64,000 bases of DNA from Cytophagaceae bacterium. GTDB lineage: Bacteria > Bacteroidota > Bacteroidia > Cytophagales > Spirosomataceae. The notes below the pieces were generated by a model, which saw only the letters and a list, made by a program, of their open reading frames with translations, did no database searches and was not told where the DNA came from. The stretch is from contig JAIXWQ010000012.1 of NCBI GenBank assembly GCA_027491195.1, positions 124,001 through 188,000 on the forward strand, read 5' to 3'. The position numbers and the translations under genes are program-made. Shown here piece after piece: positions 52,107-61,451 of this stretch. Numbering within the stretch: position 1 is the first letter of the stretch; each line of letters opens with the position of its first letter.

Positions 52107-54539
52107 TTATTTTCTAATTATCGCTCCTATTTCCTTCTCGAATCCTTTCATTAAGCGATCCATCGTCGACTCAATGACCTTATCCGTTAAGGTCTGAGAT
52201 TCGTCTTGTAGCGTGAAGCTAACAGAATAAGCTTTCTTGCCTTCCCCTAAGTTCTTACCTTCGTACACATCGAAGATGGATACGTTTTTCAACAAGTTCT
52301 TCTCGTACTGCTCGGCTAGTTTTCTAATCGCCTGGTAACTCACGGTTTTGTCAATCACCAATGATAAATCGCGACGTACCTCTGGGAACTTAGAAATCTC
52401 TTGGTAAACGAAGTCAGCTTTCTCTTGCTTCACCCAATAATCCCAATCGAAATCGGCGAAGAATACGTCTTGTTTTACTTCCCATTTGCTGGCTAGATTC
52501 GGGTGAATCATACCTAATTCAAGGCAAGCCTTTTTGTTGATGGAGATGCGTAAACCGAACGCGAATACACTCGAATTTTCGATCGTATCCGTCTCAAATT
52601 GAGTTATACCTAGCGAACGCATTAACTCGATGCTCACTTGGTATAAGTGGTGCAAAGCGGTTTTAGTAGGAGCGCTAGACCAGGTTTCTCCAGCCCATAA
52701 TCCCGTTGTAAATAAGGCTAAATGTTTCTTTTCGATGTATTTAGGACCTTTTTTGTGGTAGGTTTTGCCAAATTCAAAGACTTTTAGATCTTTTTGGCGG
52801 CGATTAATATTATGTGCTAGCACCTCTAATCCGGCGAAAGACATATGCTGTCTCATAACACCTAAGTCCTCTGAAAGTCGATTTAAGATCTCTACCGTTT
52901 CGAATTGTAAATCTTTCTCGATGGCCTTGTGGGCATCAGCTTTTGTTAAAGAGTTGGTGATGATTTCTTGGAAACCTTTGGCCGTCAAAATCTGAGAGAT
53001 ATTCAACTGAACGCGTTCCTTATCTAACAAAGGGAACTCCGAAATGAAGTTCGCACTCAAATGATCTGACAATGGAATATTATCCAAACCGTGGATACGC
53101 AAAATCTCCTCGATGATATCTGCCTCCCTCGTCACATCCACGCGGTAGGCAGGGGAGATAGCTACGAATTCGTCGCCTTTATCGGCTTCGATCTTGAAAT
53201 CCAATAAGGTCAAAATTTCTTTAATTCGCTCAGCCGCTATTTCAATACCAATGTATTGTTGCACCCGACGAACGCTAACCGGAATTTCGACTAATGAAAC
53301 CGGCGTTGGATAAAAATCGATCGGCTCAGACGTAATTTTACCGCCTGCTACTTCTTGAATTAATTGAGCTGCGTATTCTAAAGCAAATAGTTTCGCTTGG
53401 ATATCTGTCCCGCGCTCAAAACGGAACGAAGCATCTGTTTTCAAGCCGTGAATTTGGCTGGCTTTACGGATACGCTCTGGTTTGAAGTGAGCCACTTCTA
53501 GGAAAATACGTGTCGTAGAATCTTTAATGCCTGAATCTTCACCCCCCATCACGCCGGCCATGCCGATCGCGCCTGAAGCGTCACAGATCATTAATTCCTC
53601 TCCGGTTAACTTGCGTTCAACGCCGTCCAAAGTTTTGAAAAGTGTTCCTGCAGGTAAAGAATCGACGATTAATTTTCCGCCTTTAATTTCATTCCAATCG
53701 TAGGCATGCATCGGCTGGCCTAATCCGTGGCAAATGAAATTGGTGATGTCGACCACGTTATTAATAGGACGCAATCCGATAGCAGATAAACGTTCTTGTA
53801 ACCAAGTAGGTGATGGAGCGACTTGAATGCCATCGATGGTGATACCACAGAAGCGGTCGCAACCAGCGTCCTTAATTTCTACAGCGATTGGATGAGCATT
53901 ACTTTCAATCACCAAAGCAGGTGAAGGTAATTGAATCGGAAGACCTGTTACCGCTCTGATATCGCGCGCCACACCCCAGTGAGAGGCGGCATCCGCACGG
54001 TTTGGCGTTAATCCAATTTCTAAAACTAAATCACCAGAAATATCGAAAAAGGAAGCGGCTGGAGTTCCATTAGGCGCGTCCGTATCCAAGACTAAAATGC
54101 CGTCATGGGATGTCCCGATGCCGATTTCGTCTTCAGCACAGATCATACCTTCAGAGGGTTGACCGTATACTTTGCGCTTCTCGATTTTGAATAATTCTTT
54201 TCCCTCTTTGTCGTATAATTGGGTGCCAGGAGTGGCGACGATTACTTTTTGGCCGGCTGCTACGTTTGCTGCGCCACAAACGATAGTTAGGATTTCGTCT
54301 AAACCAGCATCCACTGTCGTTAGGCTTAAAGTTTTCTCTTTTACCTCGAATTTCTCGCAGGTCAAAACTTCACCTACCACAAAGCCTTTCAATCCACCCG
54401 GAATCTTATCGTGAGGTTCGATACCCTCCACTTCTAAGCCCGTGTTTGTTAATAAAACATCTAATTCTTCTGGGCTACCTTGTGCAGGAAGCTTCGAAAT
54501 ATCAATAAAATCGCGTAACCAATTAAGGGAAATTTTCAT
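52107..54539 (-). CDS. pheT: Phenylalanine--tRNA ligase beta subunit
   Basis: Beta chain of the heterotetrameric PheRS, 810 aa with all domains: EMAP/OB tRNA-binding domain (about 42-150), B3/B4 editing region, B5 domain, catalytic-like core and the C-terminal FDX-ACB anticodon-binding domain (ISKFPEVRRDLSLVIDK onward). pheS is not adjacent. Upstream on the same strand, def ends 8 nt before it, so the two are probably co-transcribed. Confidence 0.95.
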   Translation of the reverse strand: MKISLNWLRDFIDISKLPAQGSPEELDVLLTNTGLEVEGIEPHDKIPGGLKGFVVGEVLTCEKFEVKEKTLSLTTVDAGLDEILTIVCGAANVAAGQKVIVATPGTQLYDKEGKELFKIEKRKVYGQPSEGMICAEDEIGIGTSHDGILVLDTDAPNGTPAASFFDISGDLVLEIGLTPNRADAASHWGVARDIRAVTGLPIQLPSPALVIESNAHPIAVEIKDAGCDRFCGITIDGIQVAPSPTWLQERLSAIGLRPINNVVDITNFICHGLGQPMHAYDWNEIKGGKLIVDSLPAGTLFKTLDGVERKLTGEELMICDASGAIGMAGVMGGEDSGIKDSTTRIFLEVAHFKPERIRKASQIHGLKTDASFRFERGTDIQAKLFALEYAAQLIQEVAGGKITSEPIDFYPTPVSLVEIPVSVRRVQQYIGIEIAAERIKEILTLLDFKIEADKGDEFVAISPAYRVDVTREADIIEEILRIHGLDNIPLSDHLSANFISEFPLLDKERVQLNISQILTAKGFQEIITNSLTKADAHKAIEKDLQFETVEILNRLSEDLGVMRQHMSFAGLEVLAHNINRRQKDLKVFEFGKTYHKKGPKYIEKKHLALFTTGLWAGETWSSAPTKTALHHLYQVSIELMRSLGITQFETDTIENSSVFAFGLRISINKKACLELGMIHPNLASKWEVKQDVFFADFDWDYWVKQEKADFVYQEISKFPEVRRDLSLVIDKTVSYQAIRKLAEQYEKNLLKNVSIFDVYEGKNLGEGKKAYSVSFTLQDESQTLTDKVIESTMDRLMKGFEKEIGAIIRK

Positions 54540-54547
54540 CTGTCTAA

Positions 54548-55120
54548 TTAACGGGTAAGTTTCATTTTGTAATCCACGGAAACTTTTCCTCGCGTGATAT
54601 CACTTAACTTATTTTTGATAAGGCGCTTTTTTACCGGATTCAAATGATCCGTGAATAAAATGCCTTCGATATGATCGTATTCGTGTTGGATAATGCGGGC
54701 GGCTAAACTTTCGAACATGTCTGTTCTTTCCTCGCCTTGCTCTGTCCAATAGTGGATCTTAACGTATTCTGGGCGATACACCTCGCCGCGAATGCCTGGA
54801 ATTGATAAACAACCTTCTTCAAAACCCCATTCATCTCCAGTTTCCTCTATAATGGTCGGGTTAACGAATACTTTTTTGAAGCCTACTAACGATTGATCCA
54901 CATCCTCGTCCTTTTCTCCCTCGTTCATGGGTCTACCATCAACAACGAATAATCGAATGTCCATCCCGATTTGCGGAGCTGCTAAACCCACACCGCTGGC
55001 AGCGTACATGGTTTCAAACATATCTTCCGATAATTTGATTAAATCAATCGAACCTAATTCAATAGGTGCAGCGACTTTTCTTAAAACGGGGTCCCCGTAG
55101 GGTATAATTGGATAAATCAT
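54548..55120 (-). CDS. def: Peptide deformylase
   Basis: Removes the N-formyl group from new proteins. 190 aa with all three motifs: GVGLAAPQ (43-50), EEGCLSIP (Cys104) and QHEYDH (His146, His150), the metal ligands, plus the catalytic Glu in HEYDH. First gene of a pair with pheT; divergent from ppa. Confidence 0.95.
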   Translation of the reverse strand: MIYPIIPYGDPVLRKVAAPIELGSIDLIKLSEDMFETMYAASGVGLAAPQIGMDIRLFVVDGRPMNEGEKDEDVDQSLVGFKKVFVNPTIIEETGDEWGFEEGCLSIPGIRGEVYRPEYVKIHYWTEQGEERTDMFESLAARIIQHEYDHIEGILFTDHLNPVKKRLIKNKLSDITRGKVSVDYKMKLTR

Positions 55121-55143
55121 ATCTATTAGCGCAATGCAAACAA

Positions 55144-55151
55144 CAAATTTA
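55144..55151 (-). promoter_or_regulatory. Candidate -7 element for def-pheT
   Basis: Minus-strand TAAATTTG fits TAnnTTTG, 23 nt upstream of the def start; no convincing -33 box. Confidence 0.33.
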
Positions 55152-55221
55152 GCAGAATTTATCCTTTGTTTTTCGTAATTTGCAGGGATTTTTAACCTAA
55201 GTAAGATTTAATAAAAAGATT

Positions 55222-55839
55222 ATGAATAGAAACTTCTTTAAGGCACATCCTTGGCATGGCGTACAAATCGGCGACCAAATGCCTGAATTAGTGACCGCCT
55301 TTATTGAAATTGTTCCTACGGACACAGTAAAATACGAGATTGATAAGCAAACGGGTTATTTGAAAATTGATCGCCCGCAGAAATTCTCGAACATTGTGCC
55401 TGCTTTATATGGCTTTTTGCCACAAACCTATTGCTCAGATGGCATTGCAGAGCTTGCTCGCAAGTATTCGGGGAAAGATATTGAGAGAGGGGATGGCGAT
55501 CCATTGGATATTTTAGTGCTTTCAGAGCGTGCCATTACGCACGGAGATATTTTATGTCAGGCGATTCCGATTGGTGGAATTCGCATGATTGATAAGGGTG
55601 AGGCGGATGATAAAATTATTGCGGTATTGAAGGATGATCCGATTTATGGCAAATGGAAAGACATTGCGGATGCCCCTAAGGATATCGTGGAGCGTTTGAG
55701 ACACTATTTCTGGACTTATAAAATGTTGCCAGGAGAAACTACCTCAAATGCGGTAGATATTGATGATATTTATGGTCGTGATGTGGCGTTTGAAGTGATT
55801 CGCCAAGCACGCGAAGATTACCGTAAAAACTTTGGTTAG
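55222..55839 (+). CDS. ppa: Inorganic pyrophosphatase (family I)
   Basis: Splits pyrophosphate to two phosphates, driving biosynthetic reactions. 205 aa. The metal-binding signature GDGDPLDILVLSE, the earlier KYEIDKQTGYLKIDR and KWKDIADAP are those of the family I fold. 21 nt upstream of sppA. Confidence 0.93.
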   Translation: MNRNFFKAHPWHGVQIGDQMPELVTAFIEIVPTDTVKYEIDKQTGYLKIDRPQKFSNIVPALYGFLPQTYCSDGIAELARKYSGKDIERGDGDPLDILVLSERAITHGDILCQAIPIGGIRMIDKGEADDKIIAVLKDDPIYGKWKDIADAPKDIVERLRHYFWTYKMLPGETTSNAVDIDDIYGRDVAFEVIRQAREDYRKNFG

Positions 55840-55860
55840 AAACCATTTAAATGTAAAGCT

Positions 55861-57630
55861 ATGTGGCAATTTGTCAAGTATTCGTTAGCGACTGTTTTTG
55901 GACTATTTCTTTTTGTGATCGTCTCTCTGCTTCTTTTAGCCGGCGTTGGTGCGGCGATGGGAAGTGCTGATGAGGTCTATGATTTAAAGGATAATTCGGT
56001 TTTAAGATTAGATCTAAATCGTCCAATCGTAGAGAATGCGTCGACAGAGGAGAATCCATTCGCAGCTTTGACGGATATCTATTTTGCCCCGCCAGAAAAT
56101 CTAGGTTTGATTCAAGTTTTGTCTGCTTTAGAGCGCGCGAAGGTGGATCCTAAAATCAAAGGCATCTATTTAGATGCGAGTTTCCCGATCGCAGGCTATG
56201 CACAGCTTTCGGAGATTCGGGAGGCGATTCAGAAGTTCCAAAAATCAGGCAAATTCGTCTATGCCTACGCTAATTCCTATACAGAAAAAGGCTATTATGT
56301 ATCCTCTGTGGCAGATAAGACCTATTTGAATCCGAATGGTTTATTGGATTTCAATGGTATCAGCGTTCAATATACCTTCTACAAGAAGGCCCTAGATAAA
56401 TTAGAGATTGAGCCTTTGGTATTCCGCGTGGGTACCTATAAGTCTGCCGTGGAGCCTTTCATTCGCGAGGACATGAGCGAGGAAAATAAGGCTCAAACCT
56501 CTTCTTTCTTACAATCGATTAACACCTATATTTTTGATAAAATTGCGCGATCTAAGAACATTCCGGTCCGTAAATTAGACCAGATTGCGGATAGCCTTCA
56601 GGCTTTTGAGCCTTCTAATGCAGAGAAATTAGGGATGGTGAAGCAAGGGTATTGGGATGAGTTTGAAGCTTTATTGAAAAAGGCCTCAGGCGAGAAGGAG
56701 AAAGTGATTTATGTGTCGGTGAATAATTATTTGAAGGCCAAAAATCCGATTGACGAAGTAGAAGGCAAAGATCGCATTGCGGTTTTAGTGGCAGAAGGAG
56801 AGATTTCTGGAACGAGAGCAAGTGAAGGTAATATCGGATCAGATGATTTCGTGAAGGAATTGAAAAGGCTTCGGGAGAGCAAATCAGTGAAGGCGATTGT
56901 GCTTCGTATTGATTCACCAGGCGGCTCTTCTTTAGCGTCTGATATCATGTGGCGCGAAATTGAATTAACGAAAAAAGTGAAGCCGATTATCTCTTCTATG
57001 TCGAATTATGCGGCATCTGGAGGTTATTATATGGCGATGGGGACGGATGCGATTGTAGCTCAACCCACTACCATCACCGGTTCGATTGGTATTTTTGCGG
57101 CTTGGTTTAACGTGGATAATTTCTTGAAAAATACGTTGGGAATTACTCAGGATCACGTGAATACGCATGCGAATTCGAATTTCATGAATTCAGCAGGTGC
57201 CTTGACCGATTTTCAGAAGTCGGTAGTCCAAAACTCCGTCAACAAAGGCTACCTATCCTTTACGACGAAAGCGGCGGCAGGTCGTAAGATGACATTGCAA
57301 CGTTTGCAATCTTTAGCGGGTGGTCGTGTTTGGACAGGGGCTCAGGCAAAACAAATCGGATTAGTGGATGAGCTAGGCGGTTTAGATAAAGCGATTGAAA
57401 TCGCAGCTGCAAAAGCAAAATTAAAGCCAGGTGCTTACAAGGTGGCGGTTTATCCGAAAGCCAAATCTTTTGTGGATGAATTATTAAGTTCAGCTACTTC
57501 GGAGTCTTCGATGACGGAGCGTTTTTTAGCTAAAAATATTCCTTGGTCTACCTCCGTATTAGAGGTGAATCGTTGGAAAAAAAGAGAAGGCTTCTTAGCG
57601 ATGATGCCTTATTTAATGGAATTTGAATAG
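55861..57630 (+). CDS. sppA: Signal peptide peptidase SppA, 67-kDa type
   Basis: Membrane-bound serine protease that degrades cleaved signal peptides. 589 aa with one N-terminal membrane helix (about 8-30) and two tandem ClpP-like domains, as in the E. coli long form. The general-base Lys lies in [10 protein letters not shown] of the first half; the nucleophile Ser in [12 protein letters not shown] of the second, so the active site is shared between halves. bioB follows after 13 nt. Confidence 0.93.
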   Translation: MWQFVKYSLATVFGLFLFVIVSLLLLAGVGAAMGSADEVYDLKDNSVLRLDLNRPIVENASTEENPFAALTDIYFAPPENLGLIQVLSALERAKVDPKIKGIYLDASFPIAGYAQLSEIREAIQKFQKSGKFVYAYANSYTEKGYYVSSVADKTYLNPNGLLDFNGISVQYTFYKKALDKLEIEPLVFRVGTYKSAVEPFIREDMSEENKAQTSSFLQSINTYIFDKIARSKNIPVRKLDQIADSLQAFEPSNAEKLGMVKQGYWDEFEALLKKASGEKEKVIYVSVNNYLKAKNPIDEVEGKDRIAVLVAEGEISGTRASEGNIGSDDFVKELKRLRESKSVKAIVLRIDSPGGSSLASDIMWREIELTKKVKPIISSMSNYAASGGYYMAMGTDAIVAQPTTITGSIGIFAAWFNVDNFLKNTLGITQDHVNTHANSNFMNSAGALTDFQKSVVQNSVNKGYLSFTTKAAAGRKMTLQRLQSLAGGRVWTGAQAKQIGLVDELGGLDKAIEIAAAKAKLKPGAYKVAVYPKAKSFVDELLSSATSESSMTERFLAKNIPWSTSVLEVNRWKKREGFLAMMPYLMEFE

Positions 57631-57643
57631 AAATAAAGCTTAT

Positions 57644-58663
57644 ATGGTACGTAATAATTGGACCCGTGAAGAGGTAGAAAAAATATACAACCAACCCTTT
57701 TTAGACTTAGTCTATCAGGCGGCTACGGTACACCGCGAGAATTTTGACCCGAATGAGGTGCAAATCTCCACCCTACTTTCGATCAAGACGGGAGGTTGCC
57801 CAGAAGATTGTTCTTATTGTTCTCAAGCGGCGCGTTATCACACAAATGTGAAGGTGCAAAAATTGCTTCCTTATGAGGAGGTGATTCAAGCAGCTAATCG
57901 TGCGAAGGATAACGGGAGTTCTCGTTTTTGTATGGGAGCGGCTTGGCGTGAGGTGCGTGATAATAAGGATTTTGACCGTGTCTTAGACATGGTAAAAGGG
58001 GTGAACTCGTTAGGAATGGAGGTTTGCTGTACCTTAGGCATGTTATCCGAGGAGCAAGCGCAGAAATTGAAGGATGCAGGTCTTTATGCCTACAACCACA
58101 ACATCGATACGAGTGAAGAGTATTACGACGATGTTATTTCAACGCGTACCTATGACGATCGTTTAGAGACTCTAGGAAACGTGCGTAAGGCGAAATTATC
58201 CGTTTGTTCTGGTGGTATCATCGGAATGGGAGAAAGCGCAGGAGATCGCATCGGAATGCTATTGACTTTAGCTAATCTTCCTGAGCATCCAGAATCGGTG
58301 CCGGTGAACAACTTAGTGCCGGTTGAAGGAACGCCTTTTGAGAACCAAAAGACGGCCTCTGTTTGGGATCTTGTTCGAGTGATCGCAACGGCTAGAATTA
58401 TGATGCCAAAGTCAGCGGTTCGTTTATCTGCAGGCCGCTTAGAATTAAACTACGAGGGTCAAGCCTTCTGCTTTATGGCAGGCGCTAATTCGATCTTCTC
58501 TGGAGACGTCTTATTAACAACGCCTAATCCGGATACGAAATCAGATGCGGAATTATTCCAAATCCTTAGCATTAAACCAAAGGCTGCATTCAAGGATGCG
58601 CGCAAGCCAGGTGTGGAGTTTAATCAGATTCCAAGTGCGCAAGGTTTAGAGCATACACACTAG
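57644..58663 (+). CDS. bioB: Biotin synthase
   Basis: Radical-SAM enzyme that inserts sulfur into dethiobiotin. 339 aa from the ATG at 57644; an upstream in-frame ATG would overlap sppA. The CxxxCxxC motif is [11 protein letters not shown] (Cys52, 56, 59); [24 protein letters not shown] and RLSAGR are BioB motifs for the second cluster and substrate. No other bio gene is adjacent. Confidence 0.95.
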   Translation: MVRNNWTREEVEKIYNQPFLDLVYQAATVHRENFDPNEVQISTLLSIKTGGCPEDCSYCSQAARYHTNVKVQKLLPYEEVIQAANRAKDNGSSRFCMGAAWREVRDNKDFDRVLDMVKGVNSLGMEVCCTLGMLSEEQAQKLKDAGLYAYNHNIDTSEEYYDDVISTRTYDDRLETLGNVRKAKLSVCSGGIIGMGESAGDRIGMLLTLANLPEHPESVPVNNLVPVEGTPFENQKTASVWDLVRVIATARIMMPKSAVRLSAGRLELNYEGQAFCFMAGANSIFSGDVLLTTPNPDTKSDAELFQILSIKPKAAFKDARKPGVEFNQIPSAQGLEHTH

Positions 58664-58681
58664 TTATTGCAAACATAATTG

Positions 58682-58713
58682 AAGCGCTATTCCGAATGGT
58701 TTAGCGCTTTTTT
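58682..58713 (+). terminator. Terminator of bioB overlapping the GNAT coding end
   Basis: AAGCGCTA pairs with TAGCGCTT (8 bp) over a 12-nt loop, followed by a T tract. The hairpin covers the last codons and stop of the convergent acetyltransferase gene, so one sequence serves as coding region and as terminator. Confidence 0.75.
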
Positions 58714-59127
58714 CATGCGGTAATGTTGGATTTCCCCGAAAAGTAAATAGGATTCCGCGATAATGGTGTACCCAATCGCTTCATAAAACGGCACCGCATT
58801 CTCTCTCGCCTCTAATACGATTTCAGTCCAGCCTTTTGCTTTCGCTTGCTCTTCTAAGTAAGCCATGATTGCTTTCCCAATTCCCTTTCCTTGTGCCGCA
58901 GTAGCGGTAGCCACACAACGGACTTGACCTTGCTTTTCTGCAGACTCGTGCATACGCGCTACCCCCAACACTTCGTTGTCTTCCACGGCGATGGCGTGAA
59001 TAGCTTGATCTTCATCCGCTAGTACTTCGGATCCCAAAGGCTGATTCCAAGGCTCTCGTAGCACGTTAAAACGCAAAGCATAATAGGCTTTCCATTCGGC
59101 GTCGGTTTGGGGAGATTTGATTTCCAT
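58687..59127 (-). CDS. GNAT-family N-acetyltransferase
   Basis: 146 aa, one GNAT domain. The acetyl-CoA loop is ATAAQGKGIGKAIMAYLEEQ and the C-terminal ENAVPFYEAIGY is typical. Acceptor unknown; the ElaA/YjcF-like sequence YYALRFNVLREPWNQPLGSE suggests a small-molecule acetylating group. Its start lies 13 nt beyond the rny terminator on the same strand, leaving little room for its own promoter. Confidence 0.85.
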   Translation of the reverse strand: MEIKSPQTDAEWKAYYALRFNVLREPWNQPLGSEVLADEDQAIHAIAVEDNEVLGVARMHESAEKQGQVRCVATATAAQGKGIGKAIMAYLEEQAKAKGWTEIVLEARENAVPFYEAIGYTIIAESYLLFGEIQHYRMKKALNHSE

Positions 59128-59140
59128 GTGGTAGGGGGAT

Positions 59141-59173
59141 AAAAAAATGGCGCAGCCCGCAGGGCTGCGCCAT
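59141..59173 (-). terminator. Strong terminator downstream of rny
   Basis: On the minus strand, a perfect 12-bp stem, ATGGCGCAGCCC/GGGCTGCGCCAT, with a 3-nt loop (GCA on plus), followed by seven T's (A7 at 59141-59147 on plus). Confidence 0.9.
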
Positions 59174-59193
59174 AAATATACACGATTCCTTCT

Positions 59194-60777
59194 CTATTTT
59201 GCAAAGTTCACCGCGCGCATTTCGCGAATCACTGTTACTTTGATTTGACCAGGGTATTGCATCTCTTTCTCGATTTTCTGAGAAATATCAAACGATAAGT
59301 TCGAAGCCTTTTCGTCACTTACGTTCTCGGAATCAACCATGATACGTAACTCACGACCTGCTTGGATGGCATAACATTTCTGAACTCCGTCGAAGGAAGT
59401 CGCTAATGTTTCTAAATCACGAAGACGCTTCATGTAGGACTCCATCATCTCGCGGCGTGCACCTGGACGTGATCCAGAAATCGCATCACACACTTGGATG
59501 ATAGGGGAGATCATGGAAGTCATCTCACACTCATCGTGGTGAGCTCCGATCGCATTACAAACCTCTGGATGCTCTTTGTATTTCTGAGCCAGTTCCATAC
59601 CTAACAAAGCGTGAGGAAGTTCTGGTTCTTCATGCCAAACTTTACCAATATCATGTAGTAAACCTGCACGCTTCGCTAGCTTAGCATTCAAGCCTAATTC
59701 AGCCGCCATCGTTGCACAAAGCTTCGCTACTTCGCGCGAGTGTTGCAATAAGTTTTGGCCATAAGAAGAACGGAAACGCATGCGGCCGATCATCTTGATT
59801 AATTCTGGATGTAAACCGTGAATACCTAAGTCGATCACGGTCTTCTCTCCGATTTCGATGATCTCATCGTCGATGTTCTTGCGCGTCTTATTTACGACCT
59901 CCTCAATACGAGCTGGGTGAATACGACCATCTTGTACTAAACGGTGAAGTGATAAACGGGCAATCTCACGACGCACGGGATCAAAACCAGAGATGATAAT
60001 CGCTTCCGGCGTATCATCCACGATGAATTCAACACCCGTCGCTGCTTCTAAAGCACGGATATTACGTCCTTCACGTCCGATAATTTTACCCTTGATGTCA
60101 TCTGATTCGATGTTGAATACCGATACACAGTTTTCAATGGCATTCTCAGCTGCGGTACGTTGAATCGTCTCGATAACGACTTTTTTCGCCTCTTTCGTAG
60201 CGGTTAATTTCGCTTCTTCGATCGCTTGTTTCACGAGTGAGCTTGCTTTCGACTCTGCCTCTGCCTTCAAAGCATCCATGATTTGTTGGCGTGCTTCGTC
60301 TGCTGAAAGGCCAGCAATTTTTTCTAATTGGCTGATCTGATTCGCTAGCATTGCTTCCGCTTCCTCGCGTTTCTTTTCTACATCTTCTAGCTTCTTGCGG
60401 AAGTTTTCTTCTTTCGCTTGAACGCTCTGTTTCGCCGAGTGTAATTCTTGCTCAGCCGTACGTTGTTGTTCTGCTTGCTGTGCTAAAATGCGCTCTTTCT
60501 CGCGTAATTTTTGTTCGTTTTCTAAAAGAATTCCTTTCTTGTTTTGGGACTCCTCTTCGAACTCTGCACGTAAACGTAGGAAGTTTTCCTTCGCCTCTAG
60601 CATACGGTCTTTCTTGATGTTTTCTGCAGTGATTTCTGCATTTTTTAGGATGTCCTCCGCTTTGCGTTGGGCGTCTGTTTCGATGTTTTTATTTACCTTC
60701 GAGTAGAATACTTTTCCGGCAAATAATCCCCCCGCCGCAGCGATAAGGGGTAAAATGAAAGTTAATATAGTCGACAT
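59194..60777 (-). CDS. rny: Ribonuclease Y
   Basis: Membrane-anchored endoribonuclease that starts mRNA decay. 527 aa: N-terminal membrane helix (about 4-24), long coiled coil (about 30-200), KH domain ([16 protein letters not shown]) and an HD domain with [20 protein letters not shown], the catalytic His-Asp pair intact. Ends with a strong terminator. Confidence 0.95.
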   Translation of the reverse strand: MSTILTFILPLIAAAGGLFAGKVFYSKVNKNIETDAQRKAEDILKNAEITAENIKKDRMLEAKENFLRLRAEFEEESQNKKGILLENEQKLREKERILAQQAEQQRTAEQELHSAKQSVQAKEENFRKKLEDVEKKREEAEAMLANQISQLEKIAGLSADEARQQIMDALKAEAESKASSLVKQAIEEAKLTATKEAKKVVIETIQRTAAENAIENCVSVFNIESDDIKGKIIGREGRNIRALEAATGVEFIVDDTPEAIIISGFDPVRREIARLSLHRLVQDGRIHPARIEEVVNKTRKNIDDEIIEIGEKTVIDLGIHGLHPELIKMIGRMRFRSSYGQNLLQHSREVAKLCATMAAELGLNAKLAKRAGLLHDIGKVWHEEPELPHALLGMELAQKYKEHPEVCNAIGAHHDECEMTSMISPIIQVCDAISGSRPGARREMMESYMKRLRDLETLATSFDGVQKCYAIQAGRELRIMVDSENVSDEKASNLSFDISQKIEKEMQYPGQIKVTVIREMRAVNFAK

Positions 60778-60834
60778 ATAGAACGAATGTGTGTTTATAC
60801 ATTAGTTCCCTGAAAAATCGAAATAAAAGGAGAA

Positions 60835-61125
60835 TTATACTGTGAACTCAGCTGCTAGAGATAATAATTCGTTGTTTTCTTCTAGCACATCGGCTTGAAG
60901 CGAATTATGTTCTGCTTCAAATTTCAAACCACACATGGCCAGGTCTAAGGCCACCATTGCCATCACGGCTGCGGGATCTGAACTATTTGTTTGTTGTTCG
61001 TAATAACGAACCATCTTGTTCACTACTGATGCTGCATTTCTTACGTAAGCCTCCTCGCCCGGACTAACCTTTAAGGCGATACTTTGTATGCCTACCAGTA
61101 GATTACAAGGGATTTTAGGATTCAT
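60835..61125 (-). CDS. zapA: Cell division protein ZapA
   Basis: 96 aa: small FtsZ-bundling protein with a beta-rich N-terminus (VGIQSIALKVSPGEEAYVR) and a C-terminal helix that forms the coiled-coil tetramer. Overlaps the upstream coiled-coil gene by 4 nt. The 57-bp gap to rny is too short for an adjacent 6S RNA. Confidence 0.85.
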   Translation of the reverse strand: MNPKIPCNLLVGIQSIALKVSPGEEAYVRNAASVVNKMVRYYEQQTNSSDPAAVMAMVALDLAMCGLKFEAEHNSLQADVLEENNELLSLAAEFTV

Positions 61126-61451
61126 GGATTGCGTAATTGGTCAATGCAATGATCTATTTTTGTAATATATTCTTCTAACTTTTGTTTCAACTCAGCGGTG
61201 GGAACTGCTGTGTTATCTGTATTAGCTACAATTTTAGCGAAATTATCTGATTTTTTAAAGTTTTTCTCCAATTCTTTTAGCCGTCTCATCGATCTAGCTA
61301 GCTCCTCTGTTTTTTGGGCTAATTTTTCGCTTAACTCATCCACTTTCGCCTGCTTTTCGGCCATCGCCCCTTCGTATTCTTGTAAACGCGTTACCATCCC
61401 GCCGATTTTCAGCTTGAGGTTTAGGTACTGCATTTTCAGTTCATTTTTCAT
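61122..61451 (-). CDS. Small coiled-coil protein upstream of zapA
   Basis: 109 aa, almost wholly coiled coil (KLKIGGMVTRLQEYEGAMAE onward), soluble. Bacteroidota often have such a gene before zapA, where it may assist Z-ring assembly as ZapB does in E. coli; that role is inference from position and fold. Overlaps both neighbours by 4 nt, so the three are co-translated. Confidence 0.7.
   Translation of the reverse strand: MKNELKMQYLNLKLKIGGMVTRLQEYEGAMAEKQAKVDELSEKLAQKTEELARSMRRLKELEKNFKKSDNFAKIVANTDNTAVPTAELKQKLEEYITKIDHCIDQLRNP

Noticed and set aside
60778-60834. 6S RNA (ssrS) next to zapA, as in gamma-proteobacteria
   Set aside because: Only 57 bp lie between zapA and rny, too short for 6S RNA.
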